DNA of 64,000 bases from Antilocapra americana (taxonomy: Eukaryota > Chordata > Mammalia > Artiodactyla > Antilocapridae). The DNA is taken from NCBI GenBank assembly GCA_007570785.1, contig ML662442.1, forward strand, positions 34,889,122 to 34,953,121, read 5' to 3'. The notes under the pieces are model-generated. The model saw only the letters and a program-made list of their open reading frames with translations, was not told the DNA's origin and ran no database searches. A program made the position numbers and the translations under genes. Positions within the stretch are counted from its first letter, which is position 1. The number at the start of each line of letters is the position of its first letter. Shown one piece after another: positions 33,167-44,745 of the stretch.

Positions 33167-34444
33167 CTGATGATCTAAGGTCAGACCAGGCTGCAGATTT
33201 GTGATTAAAATGAATGCTGCTTGTTTGAAGCCACTAAGTTTTGAGGTGCTCTTTCAGGTGGCACTAGATACATGAAACACTCCTAATCACTATGAGTTTT
33301 CAGTACCTCTAAAGAAATTACTTTTACCAAATTTGCTCCATATTTGTCAAGCTTCTTTTGTTTGAATACATCTCCTTTAACTCCAGCAACATTTTTGGCT
33401 TTTGTTTGTTTTTTAACATTTTTCCTCTAGTCTTCCTCTTGTGCTCCCTTCTCAGAGTTCTAATTAGTTCAATACTGTCTTAATTGGATACTATATAATT
33501 TTTATCTTTTCTCACATATTTCTCATGTTATGCATTATTAATATGTATTTGAGGAATTCCTTTGACTTTATCTTTCTCTAACTTTATCTTTCTTATCTTT
33601 TGTCAGAAATATTTTAAGTTTTGTGCAATTATTTATTTTCCCTTGATGCACACTTTGACAAGTCATGTGATTCTTTTATGAAGTACATACATGCACACAC
33701 ACATACATAAATCTTTCTAAGAATAAATTACCGTTTCATTTCTTGCATTACCTCCATTTCCCTTCATATTTCAAAATGATACTATAAAATGGGGACTGAT
33801 ACAACTCATGCTATTCAAAATGGATTTTATTAACAGGCAGCTTTTGCCAAATGGTCAACAGAACTGGATGTCAATCATTATGACTAGACTTCCTTAACGC
33901 CAGAATTTACTAGTTGCCTCATTTCTCTCTAGGCAGCTCAGGTTATTTAGAAAATAATTGTCCTTTGATTTTTGGTTTTGTTGTATATATTCACTTGGTT
34001 GTTAAAGCCTAGCTTCTGGGTGAGGGGATGACTGCATAAATAGGAAGCCAGTTTTCCTTTGCTTTTAGACCCCTTCTCTCTCCAACCCTCTGAGGTTACT
34101 TGTCTTGTTGTCAGGAGCTCTGGGCTGTAGACCTCTCTGTGTTTCATCAGTTCATTTGCTTGCCATCTTCTCTTCTAGAGGTGATTCAGGAACTTTGATC
34201 TGCAGATGTTCCATTTTCTATTATGTTTGTGGCTGTATGATTACCATTTTGATTCATTTAACATTATCTTAATGGACATCCAGGGATAGGAGATAAAAGT
34301 ATTTTCTCTTAAATTAGAAGCTGAAAACTTTAATGATCTAGGAAATTATATCAATGAGATACAAATCAAATGTTCATAGTATAATGAGTTGAAGTGGAGA
34401 GATGAAGAAAAAGTCAAATTCTAAAAGCTAACATGATTGCTAGG
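33167..34444. other. Unassigned sequence
   Basis: No family recognised. At 34033-34100 a TATA-like gcataaatagg is followed by a pyrimidine-rich stretch, which gives an LTR-like look but no other support. Short (CA)n-like run at 33690-33706. Confidence 0.4.
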
Positions 34445-34454
34445 TATTATTATG

Positions 34455-34670
34455 GACTTTCCTGGAAGCTCAGTCAGTAAAGAATCCACCTGCAATGTGG
34501 GAGACCCAGGTTTGAGTCCTGGGTCAGGAAGATCCTCTGGAGGAAGGAATGGCAACCCACTCTAGTATTCTTGCCTGCAGAATCCCAAGGACAGAGGAGC
34601 CTGGCAAGCTACAGTCCATGAAATGGCAAAAAGTTGTACATGACTGAGTGACTAACACACACACACACAT
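34455..34670 (+). mobile_element. Bov-tA SINE with target duplication
   Basis: Head (ctggaagctcagtcagtaaa), body, and a tail that runs into (AC)n at about 34655-34669. Flanked by tattattatg at 34445-34454 and 34671-34680, a 10-bp duplication. Confidence 0.93.
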
Positions 34671-34715
34671 TATTATTATGACTGCTATCATCATCATCAT
34701 CATAATTATTATTCC
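34655..34715. repeat. Compound microsatellite (AC)n and (ATC)n/(ATT)n
   Basis: The (AC) run belongs to the SINE tail. The ATC/ATT run (34671-34715) follows it. Confidence 0.9.
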
Positions 34716-34734
34716 ATGTACTCTGGCATAAGTT

Positions 34735-35130
34735 TTACATATCTGTTTGATCCATACAACAATCTGACTACTTCTCACCATAACCTCTGCTCTCATCCTA
34801 GTCTGAATCACCATCTTTTTTTCACCTGGAATTATTGCAAATGTCTAGTAAATGCTTTCATGCTTCTCTTTAATTCAGTTATCACAGAATAATCAAAATC
34901 AAAATATTAAAATCAAAAAATGGATCATATCATTGCCTTGCTTAAAATTTTCCAGTTGGCTTGCCAATCCCTCAGAATATAGCCAAAGAGCTATAGTCAG
35001 TTATGAGCTCTACATTACCTGATCCCTGCCTCATTCCATTACATATTTCTCCTTTTCTTTCTTTATTTCCCATGTTCCAGACATGTTACTTATTGCTCTA
35101 AAGATACATACTTTTATCTCTTCATAACTG
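34735..35130 (+). mobile_element. L2 LINE 3' region
   Basis: Forward L2 order: ggaattattgcaaatgtc, a gatcatatcattgccttgc block, ttaaaattttccagttggc, cctcagaatatagccaaag, attacctgatccctgcctc and cccatgttccagacatg. L2 is an ancient CR1-like LINE, inactive since before placental radiation. Confidence 0.85.
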
Positions 35131-37384
35131 TTGCATAGGTCACGTTAAATAAATATAAATACATGTTTTCTAAAATATTAAACCAGAATCAGTTGCTAGT
35201 TATTACATGCCTTGCTTAAAAGAGTTGTGTATTTGTGTGCGTGTTTAGCATATCTGCCACCATTTTTGAATTGTCTATGTCTGCATTTTCCTGAGTAATG
35301 ATATTTATTACATTTGTGTCTTATCAAGGGGGGAAAAATGTTGGTAAATTAACTAAATCATGACAGCCTAGAGCTGTCTCCTTGTTTATTCTGTTAGTTT
35401 AGCTGGTCATCTTCTGAAGAGTATTTTCAAAATATTAATAGGATAACAATTTCTCTACATAAAGGAGATAAATTATCAATTATTATATAAAAAATCAGAA
35501 GGACTGGAAGGGTAAGGAAATTAAATGGCACAATAAAATAGATTTAAGTAGAACATACCAGTCTAGACAGTGCCTATTCAAAGAATTATAGAAGGGAATG
35601 GAGGAATACAAATGCGTTCAAAGTTCTCACATTTAGTTTCTTCCTCACTCCAGCCTTCCTCCTTCCTGGGAATTTTCCAGTTAAACTTTTTCCCCCTTGA
35701 CTTAATTTGTGCAAAATCTTGAGAAAAGAGTATCCTTTGGATTTCATTAGGTCATTTTTGGTTTATTCAGCCCTGAGGATGTGAGTTAGAGTGCCTTTCA
35801 CCAAACCACACACTTTATCTGGTTTATACACATATACACATTACCTTCTGCCATTGCAATTTTATCCCAGTGCTTTCTAGTTCTAGTTAAATCTGGGGAG
35901 CATAATCACTTAGTAGAACCATGATTGTGGCTGCAGGCCGTGTGCTGGCATTACAAATCTTACTTCCCCATTTTCATCTAACTAGGTTGGTCCAAGGAAT
36001 TGTTTTTAATGATCAGAATCACTGACTACTCTGAATACATATTAGTTACTTGATTAGACATGGTTTAGTCTCTACTTAACAACTAGGCAAATGATCATTG
36101 GTGTTTCAGTCTTGGTCTAGGTAGGAAAGTAGAAACCTTTTAAAACAGAGAGAAATTAATGTAGCAAATTGATGATAAATAAATCAGAGTTGGTGAGGTA
36201 ATCAAGAGATTAGCAATAAAAAAAGACTACCTTCAGTCCATGGATGGAAGGAGTGAGAAAGGAAAAGATTTTACTAAAGTCCTAGAGCTACCCAATGGAA
36301 GTTGGAATAGTGATAAACATTTTTCCAAATAGAAGCTAGAGCCACAGCAAATATATAGCTGCCAGAGATGGTGCCTGATGCTAGCTTCTGCTTTCCTGCC
36401 ATCCTCCAATCTATTGCCAGAAACTTCTGTTGGCTAAATGCAAGAAAAGCCAGCTTAGTCAGAAGGGGGAAATGCAGTTTGTAAGACTCAGTCTCTGTGA
36501 CACAGAGCTTAGCAGAGATAGGCAGAAAGTCAGGACTGAGCAAGCCCAGGAAGGGCACAAATAAGTGTTCACATGGATCCAAGAATCAAATGTATTTACT
36601 TAAAATTTATTATATACTCATGTTGAATTGGGCATGTTTCTGTGAAAAAGTTGTATTTTCTAAGGACTTCATTTGTTGATTGAGTACTATAAACTGAAAT
36701 CTTAGCAGGAAAATGTAGCATTTAATTGTTTCACTAAGGAGGAATATCCAAGGCCATCAAACAATCCATAATTGTTGCATTTATGAACTCATTTAGCATT
36801 ATATTGGTCCTTATGATTACTACTTTTCTCAATTAATATTAAGTCAGGTATTAAAAAGCTGATATTAATATTTATAGAGCTCCTGTCACACTATCAATTC
36901 ACAGTCACTGCAGTGAGTTGGTAGCCTGGCTGTTCCTCCATGGAAGCCATCTTGAATGAAATGAATGTCACAGAAGGCACACAGATAGAGCAACACAAAT
37001 TAATCCCAACTGCCTGGAAAACTTTATGGCATATATTTACAATATATGATGTTTTTATATCCAACAATAAAATAAACAGAATTCTATGGAACTGAAACCA
37101 TCATAATCACTAGAGAGAAATTATTAATAAAAGAAAATTCCTTTAAGATATGCATTATATACTGCTGCTTAATCTCAAAGCTTTTGATGAAAATATATGG
37201 CTATTTTGTGCTCATGATGACAAATAACCAGATGTTTGGGAATATCCAGAAGTGAATACTTTTTAACTTTCCTCACTATTTGGAATGACATCAACACAGC
37301 TAACATATGGGAATTACAGCTTGATTGGCAATATGTAGCTGAGAACAAATACAGCTATCATTTTGATAACTGTATGTTTTGGCA
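35131..37384. other. Unassigned sequence (2.25 kb)
   Basis: The longest stretch in the first 45 kb with no recognised ruminant repeat. No gene-like frame. It contains AT-rich words only, and short frames such as 36274-36582 (minus) have no domain. Confidence 0.45.
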
Positions 37385-37603
37385 GTGGCTTCCCTGGTGG
37401 GTCAGTGGTAAAGAATCCACCAGCCAAAGTAAAAGACATGGGTTCAAACCCCAGCCCAAGAAGATCCCATGGAGAAGAAAATGTCAGCCCACTCTAGTAT
37501 TCTTGTCTGGAAAACCCCATGGACAGATAGCCTGGCAGGCTCCAGTCCATGGGGTTGCATAGAATTGGACATGACTTAATGACTGAACAAACAAACAAAC
37601 AAA
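37385..37603 (+). mobile_element. Bov-tA SINE
   Basis: Head ggcttccctggtgggtcagt, body cagcccactctagtattc, tail with (AAAC)n (37588-37603). Confidence 0.94.
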
Positions 37604-37924
37604 AGTGATTTGGCATATGAGCTATTCTATAGTTACACAGATGATTTTAAAATTAGATGTATACCTGAGTATGCCTCTATTCATTGCAGTTAACATGAAA
37701 GGAACAATACTATAAAATTCACCCCTTTACTGTCAAGCCTTAGTTTTCTGTTTCTTTTACCCTGGCCTCCTAGTTGTAATTCCTTTCATTCTCCCTTCAG
37801 TTGGTCAGATCATTATAGCTTTATTAATACTGTTTATTGAAGATCTAACACATTGCCCTCTGTGCTAAGCAAAATCTTTGAAATAATCTTACGATACTAA
37901 GTACTCTTTGCTTATCCATTCATT

Positions 37925-38545
37925 GATTCAATCATTTATCCAGTGTTTATTGAGTGCCTATTCTGTGTTAAGGGCATCTCTCATAGCTCAGTGGTAAAAA
38001 ATCTGCCTGCCAATGTAGGAGACATGGGTTTTATCCCTGGTTTGGGAAGATCCCCTGTAGGAGGAAATTACAATTCACTCTAGTATTCTGGGGCTTCCTA
38101 GGTGGCACTAGTGGTAAAGAACCTGCCTGCCAATTCAGGGGCCACAAAAGATGCAGGTTCAATCCCTGGGTTGAGAAGATCCCCTGGAGAAGGAAATGGC
38201 AACCCACTCCAGTATTCGTGCCTGGAGAAGAGGAACCCATGGGTCCCATGGACAGAGGAGGATCCCATGGACAGAGGAACATGGAGGGCTACAGCCCATG
38301 GCATAGCAAAGAGTCAGACACGACCGAGGCCACTGAGCATGCACATTCTGTGTTAAGTGACAAGAATCCTGACATTATTTCCATTTTACAGAAAGAAGAT
38401 ACAGATTTTAAGAGTTATTCCCATTTTAAAGTAGGAAAAATTGAACTTTAGGAAGTTTAAGGAAGTTACCCAAAGTTACAAAATCTATCACATATAGCCC
38501 TAGGATTCTAGCTTAGGAAATCTAACTGCTGTGTCAATAGTCTTG
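37925..38545 (+). mobile_element. MIR SINE split by a later insertion
   Basis: Left part (37925-37972): tccagtgtttattgagtgcc then tattctgtgtta. Right part (38345-38545): acattatttccattttacag, aagttacccaaagttac and ggattctagc. Together these follow MIR order. A 372-bp dimeric SINE lies between them. Confidence 0.85.
37973..38344 (+). mobile_element. Dimeric Bov-tA-type SINE with target duplication
   Basis: Two tRNA-headed units head to tail: unit 1 (37973 to about 38091) stops at tctagtattctgg, and unit 2 (about 38092-38344) is complete. The pair is bracketed by attctgtgttaag at 37960-37972 and 38345-38357, so the two units appear to have inserted as one. Unit 2 contains a local doubling of cccatggacagaggag (about 38247-38262 and 38266-38281). 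Confidence 0.93.
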
Positions 38546-40611
38546 ACTAGTATAATGGTTCTGTCTCCTGTCTTTAGGGACTCCATTTTCCCTTTTCTTA
38601 AGAAAGACTTTAATGAATTTACTTATTCACATTGAGACTCACCTGCTTGATAAGCATCTATATGTGGTAGACTGTTGGTATTGTTTTTTTCTCTCCTAGC
38701 AAGCTTTCTTATATGCTGATTGACTTCTTATAAGAGATTTCCTATTGTTAATACATGGCTAATGGAAAAAAATCACTCTCTTTCATGCGTACTGATAAGA
38801 TGAGGTTGCTGGACATTGTTAAGACTTGTCTGCAGAAGAGAATAAGGCTAACATGTAAAGAAAATGAAAGATACGTGGATACAGAGAAGACAGGGAAAAA
38901 ATACAAAGAAAGAAAGCAAGAGAGAATTTCCTGATAGCATTGAATCCCCAAATGGAGTCCCTGAACCTGGTTTTAACACTTTTTTCTTTTTCTTTTCTCT
39001 CCCTTGTTCTGTGAACTTCTAAAGCATCTACAAGACAAAAATATGTTTTTTGTTTATGAAAATTTCAATTGGGTCTCTTATAATGTAAGGAATCATGACT
39101 AATTCTCAATCCAGTATCATATGTATTTGTAGCATAAGATAAAAAAACTTAAGCAGATGAGTCTCTAATGTGGGAAATCTTAGCATTGATAAGCCAATAC
39201 TAAACATATATATATATATACACACACACCTTGGTGCAGGAGGACTTGTCTCAAACTGCAAATCATATGCTTATTGACTTCTTGTAAGAGATTTCCTATT
39301 GTTCAGGGCTCCTGTACTTCATAGAGTTGAATTCTCTGAACCAGAATTAGTAGGCTGATATGATCTGTTGAATTGGAATACTTGTAGGTGAGATGGGAAC
39401 ACTTAAGTTGTTCACAGTTTCAACCATTACTATTTTTTTACATCTTGCCTGCATGGCTTCTTCCTGGCTCTGAAAATATTTACAATTCCTATATCGGAAG
39501 TTTATTTGTCATTCTTTGCATCAAAAAAAGTGATTGGTTTCCTATTTATCAATTTTGAATCACATCTAGCTCCCTAGGAAGGAAAGAAACTTAAATTTTA
39601 CCATAAAAATCTGAAAACCTGATTACTCAGAAGAAATTACATATAAAATCCTATCAATTAGTATTCATTTTTATAATTGTCAGGCATTCAGTTGATAAAG
39701 ATAAGCAGTGTCCTAGTGATGTTATAGGTTATAATCCCAAGGTCACATCATATTCTCCATAGATAAAAGTTGCTTGACAGCCATTATACAAGGTGGTTTT
39801 AAAGCTAATTGGATATTGGACATATAGATCTTAAAAGTCAATAGCATGTTGGCTTTGGAGATAGATGGAATGGGAGTTGACGCTTCTAGTTCAACAAAAT
39901 GATGTTTAGCTGCTTCAAAGAAGTAGAATGGAAATCAGTACTTGAGGTCCATCCAGCCTCCATTTAAATGAATTCAATAAAAAGTCAAGGAAAATAGTAT
40001 TTGGGAATATTGGCAAGGGTATAATAGAAACGATAAACTATGAATTCTAAACTGGATTGTGAGTGAAGTTACATGAGACAAAGCTTAGTTGAAAAAAGTA
40101 GAGTCATGTGAATTAAAAGATGGATAGATGAATAAATGGAGACTCCTCTAGAACAAATCCAGGCATTTGTTAATTGACACTATATGTATAATAAAAACAC
40201 TGAGTGTTTTTGTGGTACAATTTTGAGAGAAAACTAAGAATACTCTATTATGACTGTCAAGAATTCCTTTCTGTTGAGGCTCTAAATATTCAATATAAAT
40301 TCTTGGCCAGGAATATTTTAATCCCTTCCTGTAGAAAAGCATTTGGAGAATTATATTGAACACTTTAGCATACAATACAGTGTTTTCATAGTGAGATTTA
40401 ATTTCAGATAATCTGCTTCTACCCAGTTCTAATGGGAACACCACCTAGCTATGCTGCATGTTGTACAGCAAGAGTGATATCAAAGCATCCTATTTGAACA
40501 GAAATTAATAACGGAGTCTACATAGGTTGATTTTTTAATGGGACCATCCAATCTATTTATATACAACTAACATTTTTAGGTTATAATTTTCTAGGTTCCT
40601 TGTTAGATATT
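38546..40611. other. Unassigned sequence with a long-distance direct repeat
   Basis: No family recognised. A 39-bp direct repeat occurs at 38711-38749 and 39265-39303 (37 of 39 identical). A short (TA)n(CA)n run lies at about 39209-39229. Confidence 0.45.
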
Positions 40612-40834
40612 TGGGCTTCCCAGGTGACACTAGTGGTCAAAGAACCTGCCTGCCAGTGCAGGAGATGTTGGAGACGCCAGTTCAATCCCTGGGTTGGGAA
40701 GATCCCCTAGCGGAGGGCATGGAAACCTACTCCAGTATTCTTGCCTGAAGAATCCCTTGGACAGAGAAGCCGGGTGGGCTGTGGTCCACAGGGTCACAAT
40801 GAGTCAGACCTGACTGAAGCAACTTAGCATGCAG
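40612..40834 (+). mobile_element. Bov-tA SINE
   Basis: Head gggcttcccaggtgacacta, B-box region agttcaatccctggg, body acctactccagtattc, tail actgaagcaacttagcatgc. Confidence 0.95.
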
Positions 40835-41574
40835 CCATGGTATATATTAGGAAAATAAATCTTAATAAACTGCTTCTGCTCTTTAGAAGTATAAAGTCCA
40901 AGAGGGGGGTCAGACCTGTAAACATTGTAATGACATAGGTTAGCAGAGTACACTGGAATCACAAGAATGGGAAATCTGCCTGCCTGCCGAGCTGGTGAAA
41001 GTTCATAGAGTAGTCAACACTTGAGCTCTGGGTCTTGATGGATAAATGAAAAAGTCTGTGTAAGATCTGATGGTTAATCATAAAACATTCACTTCTGTAC
41101 TGCTCCCCTTTTGGGTGGAGCATATTTCTCTCCCACATTGATACTGGGTTTGACCATGTGCATTGTTTTTGCTTTATGAACTTTGTGGTCATGATGCAAG
41201 CAGGGTCTTTAAATGCGCTGCTGTGATCTAGGGTAACAACATATAGACAATCATTTTCCAGGAGGAGACCATACTCTGGGTAACTGCTGGCCCAGGGGAA
41301 TGAGGAAAACACCTGGAGCTGATCTAATTTCTAATCCATAGCTTGGAGCCAACCCTGGTAGACCCCAGCTGAGTTGCCCACACAATGCATAAGAGGAAAA
41401 CAAAACTGTGTGTTTCTGTAAGCCACTGTACTGGGTTTTGAGGTAGTTTGTTATGCCTTATTTGTGCCATATAATAATACAGAGGGAGAGACTTGCTTGG
41501 TAGGGGCAATGCTGTGTGAAAGAACATGGCTATTACCTTGCTATGATTAGACATTGGGTGACTATAAGGGAAAG
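40835..41574. other. Unassigned sequence
   Basis: No repeat recognised. The minus frame 40959-41312 (117 codons) has no domain signature. Confidence 0.45.
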
Positions 41575-41985
41575 ATGGGAACTGGAGGACACAGTTTAAA
41601 GCCCAGTGACAAATCTAAAGTGTTGGACCAAATCCCATAGGTGGCAGAATGTCATGAAAGTATTTTTCACCAAGGAAGTAACGTAATTATACTCCACAGA
41701 GTTAATCTTGCAACTTCTATCTACCAAAAACTCACTCATTCAGCAGATAATTGATGAGCATCAAATATGTGCCAGACATTTGGGACATAAGAGTAAATAA
41801 AAATAAGATATCCTTCCCTATTAATGGAGGACAATGGACAACAAACAATGAGTGTAATAAGCAAGGTATATGGTATATTAGAAAGTGTTCAGTACTATGG
41901 AAAAAAAATAAGAAAAAGCAGAGCATGGAGGGAAGGCTGCACTTTTTAAAAGTTAGATGGGGTAGGTCTCATTGAGAAAGCAATA
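41575..41985 (-). mobile_element. L2 LINE fragments, minus orientation
   Basis: Two adjoining reversed L2 pieces. 41575-41720 resembles the part with gtcatgaaagtat and ttaatcttgcaac. 41729-41985 starts from the L2 3' end (cattcagcagataattgatg, tatgtgccagacatttggg) and runs to ggtctcattgagaaagc. Confidence 0.78.
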
Positions 41986-42708
41986 TCAGCTTGGAATCTG
42001 CAGTATCAAGGATTTTTCAAGATTGGCAGCTATCATGTAGCTATATGCATTTAGCCAAAACTTCCATGTAAATGATTCTATAATTAAGGGTCTAAACTGT
42101 TCCTTAGCAAAAGTTTATGAGTCACAGAACTTACAAAGCATCAGAAGAACGTCATGACTCCAATAATAACAGCAAAGATGGCTTCGTCAATATGTACGTC
42201 GTTCTATTCCGCAATAAAGTGGTTCATGAATAGGGCAGTATGGCTGCTGCTGGGCCACCTGGCATCTTGTGAGGAAACATATTTTCTGCACTATGGTCTG
42301 AGCCTTCACTGGGGAGAAACTGTGATTTATGTTCATTGAGGCATACTGCAGAACCTTGGCAATCAACCTCAACTTGGCATTCTGGAAAGTATCTTTATGA
42401 GGGAGAATTCAAACATTGTGCCAGGCCTTCCTCCAAGAAGCAGTTGAGCTGACTCAGTGATGGTTTTAAGTTATATTTTCTCTTAAGGAAGATAGCATGA
42501 AGTCATTTGAATGGTGTTTAAAAAAAAAGATTTGAAGTCTTTTCTTTACAGTGGACACATCATAGAATACAAGTAACTTAGTGCTTTGTGGTTAAGTGTT
42601 GTGTGCTTAGTATTTTGAATTCTGCTGATTGAAGCTGTGCAATATAGATACTGTGGTGTAAGTTGCTATAACAATGTTCATTTCTTAATTTGCTCTCTGA
42701 AGTAGCAT
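41986..42708. other. Unassigned sequence
   Basis: No family recognised. The block 42130-42330 has several CpGs in an otherwise CpG-poor area and a 61-codon frame on each strand, but no domain. Confidence 0.4.
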
Positions 42709-43010
42709 GGATTTGTGGGAATGTTTCTGGAAGAGAGTTCTTTTATTCATAGACAACATAAAATTCATTTTATTTTTCTGATTATTTTTATGTATATGCC
42801 TTTGTATTTTTTTATTGAGGTTCTATACAATATTATATAAGTTATGCATGCTAAGTCACTTCAGTCTGTGGATTTGTGGGCATCTTTCTACCAACAGTTC
42901 TTTTTTTTCCATAGACAACATAAAATTTATTTTATTTTCCTAGTTTATTTTTGATGAAGTATAGTTCTGTATAATATTATATGAATTGTGCATGCTAAGT
43001 GGCTTCAGTC
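42709..43010. repeat. Imperfect tandem duplication, about 140-160 bp
   Basis: Copy 1 (42709-42869) and copy 2 (42870-43010) share ggatttgtggg, atagacaacataaaat, ttattttatttt, tataatattata and tgcatgctaag in the same order. Each contains a scrap of a SINE tail and of an L1 3' UTR, so the duplication came after the SINE entered the L1. Confidence 0.88.
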
Positions 43011-43195
43011 TTTTGCAAATCTGTGGACTGTAGTCCTCGGGGCTCCTCTGTCCATGGAATTTCCTCAGCAAGAGTACTGGAGTGGGTTGCCATGCCCTTC
43101 TCCAGGAAATCTTCCTGACCCAGGGACTGAACCTGTGTCTCTCACATCTCCTGCATTGGAAGGCAAATTCTTTACCACTGATGCCACATGAGAAA
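42988..43195 (-). mobile_element. Bov-tA SINE, minus orientation
   Basis: Reversed SINE: tgtgcatgctaagtggcttc tail, agcaagagtactggagtggg body, reversed head ending gatgccacatgagaaaccc. Confidence 0.94.
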
Positions 43196-43611
43196 CCCAT
43201 ATAAGTTACAGGTGTACAATAGAGTGATTCACAATTTTTAAAGATTATATTCCATTTATAGTTATTATAAAATACTGACTGTTCTATATCCTTGTAGACT
43301 ATTCCACATGTTGTATATCCTTGTAGACTATTTTATACATAATAGTTTGTGCCTCTTGATTGTCTTTCCCCTATCTTGTCCCTCCCTCTTCCCTCTCTCT
43401 ACTGGTAACCACTAGTTTGTTCTTTGTATCTGTGAACCTGCTTCTTTTTTTGTTATATTTACTAGTTATTTGTATATTGTTTTAGATTCCGCATAAAAGT
43501 GATACGCAGTATTTGTCTTTAACTTACTTCCCTTAGCATAGTGGCCCCCAAGTCCATCCTTGTTGCTACAAGTGGCAAAATTTCTTTCTTTTTATGTTTG
43601 AGTATTATTTC

Positions 43612-43614
<3 letters not shown>

Positions 43615-43656
<42 letters not shown>
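43615..43656. repeat. (GT)21 microsatellite
   Basis: Uninterrupted GT repeat. It sits where related L1 copies read ccattgtgtatatgtacc (compare 27308-27325), so the microsatellite probably grew out of L1 sequence. Confidence 0.97.
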
Positions 43657-43657
<1 letters not shown>

Positions 43658-44334
43658 TGAAAGATTTATCCATTCATCTGTTGAGGGATGCTTTAGGTTG
43701 CTTTCTTTTAGGTTGCTTTCATATCTTGGCAATTATAAATAATTAAGCAATGAACACTGGGGCATTTTCAAATTGTGTTTTTGGTTTTGGGGGATATATA
43801 CCCAAGAGTGGGATTTCTGGATCATATGAGTTCTATTTTCACCTTTTTGAGAAACCTCTATGGTTGCTATACCAGTTTGCATCCCAAACTATACTAACAG
43901 TGTATAAGAGTTCCCTTTTCTAACTCCTGTTGCTTGCATTCTTTTTAATGACAGATATTCTCATGGGTATGGAATGATATCTTGCAGTTTTGATTTACAT
44001 TTCCCTGATGATTAGTGATGTTCAGCATCATTTCATGTGCTTGTTGGCCTTCTAAGTTTCCTCCTTGGAAAAATGTCTATTCAGTTCTTTTCATTTTTTA
44101 GCTGAGTTTATTTATTTATTTTTGATGTTGAACTGTGTGAGCTGCTTATGTATGCTCTTATGTAATCTTTCATTGTTCATACCATTTGCAATATTTCCTC
44201 CCTCAGTAGGTTGTCTGTAAGACAACTTTTGGTGGTCCACCTTGACACCTCTCTTGCCTTCATCCTTCATGTGCTCCACTACTCGGAGTAAAGTCCATCT
44301 CTCCACTGCTGTTTCTTTGTCTTCTCTGATGTCA

Positions 44335-44745
44335 GTTAATGTGCAACCACTCTAACCTTAGCATCCTACCAGCCCTCCTTACAATGTACATTCTTATAAA
44401 CCTATCCTCTGTGCTCTGCACTGCAACCTGAGTGATCTTCAAAAAATGTAGACTGGAAGATCAATGAGCTGTGTAAATCTTTTCATTAGTATTCCACTGT
44501 TGTTTTATTTTCCCCCTTCTCCATCTTCTATTAACAGAATGTATGTATCCATTCCAAACATAGATGTTTCACATTCTATTTTCAGTCTTTAAAAAGTTAA
44601 TCTTGAATTTGGAGACTACATCTGTAACAAAGTCTACTCTTTGGATATGAGTTGAAAAGTTACTTCTTCAAGGAGCATTTTCTCTTAACATAGGTCTTCA
44701 TAGCACTCTGATTATTTCATAGAACTTATTTTTATCATTTGTAGT
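44335..44745 (+). mobile_element. L2 LINE 3' region
   Basis: Forward L2: cctatcctctgtgctctgca, aacctgagtgatcttcaaa, then near the 3' end ttcttcaaggagcattttc and ttcatagcactctgattatt. Diverged. It ends where a BovB copy starts. Confidence 0.7.

Larger units (their letters stand above)
42905..44220 (-). mobile_element. Old L1 3' part, minus orientation, interrupted
   Basis: Reversed 3' UTR and ORF2 end of an older L1. Blocks: gatgaagtatagttctgt, aggtgtacaatagagtgat, agtccatccttgttgct, gggatttctggatcatatg, ttttgatttacatttccc, aactgtgtgagctgctta. A Bov-tA SINE (42988-43195) sits in the 3' UTR and a (GT)n run (43615-43656) in the ORF2 end. Confidence 0.9.

Noticed and set aside
33947..34150. LTR-like promoter look (TATA-like word followed by a pyrimidine-rich stretch)
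   Set aside because: No terminal TG/CA pair, no target duplication and no partner LTR was found. Not enough to call.
34671..34715. ATT/ATC run as a regulatory motif
   Set aside because: Simple microsatellite next to a SINE tail.
40959..41312. 117-codon minus-strand frame
   Set aside because: No motif or neighbouring support. A chance frame is expected at this length in 64 kb on six frames.
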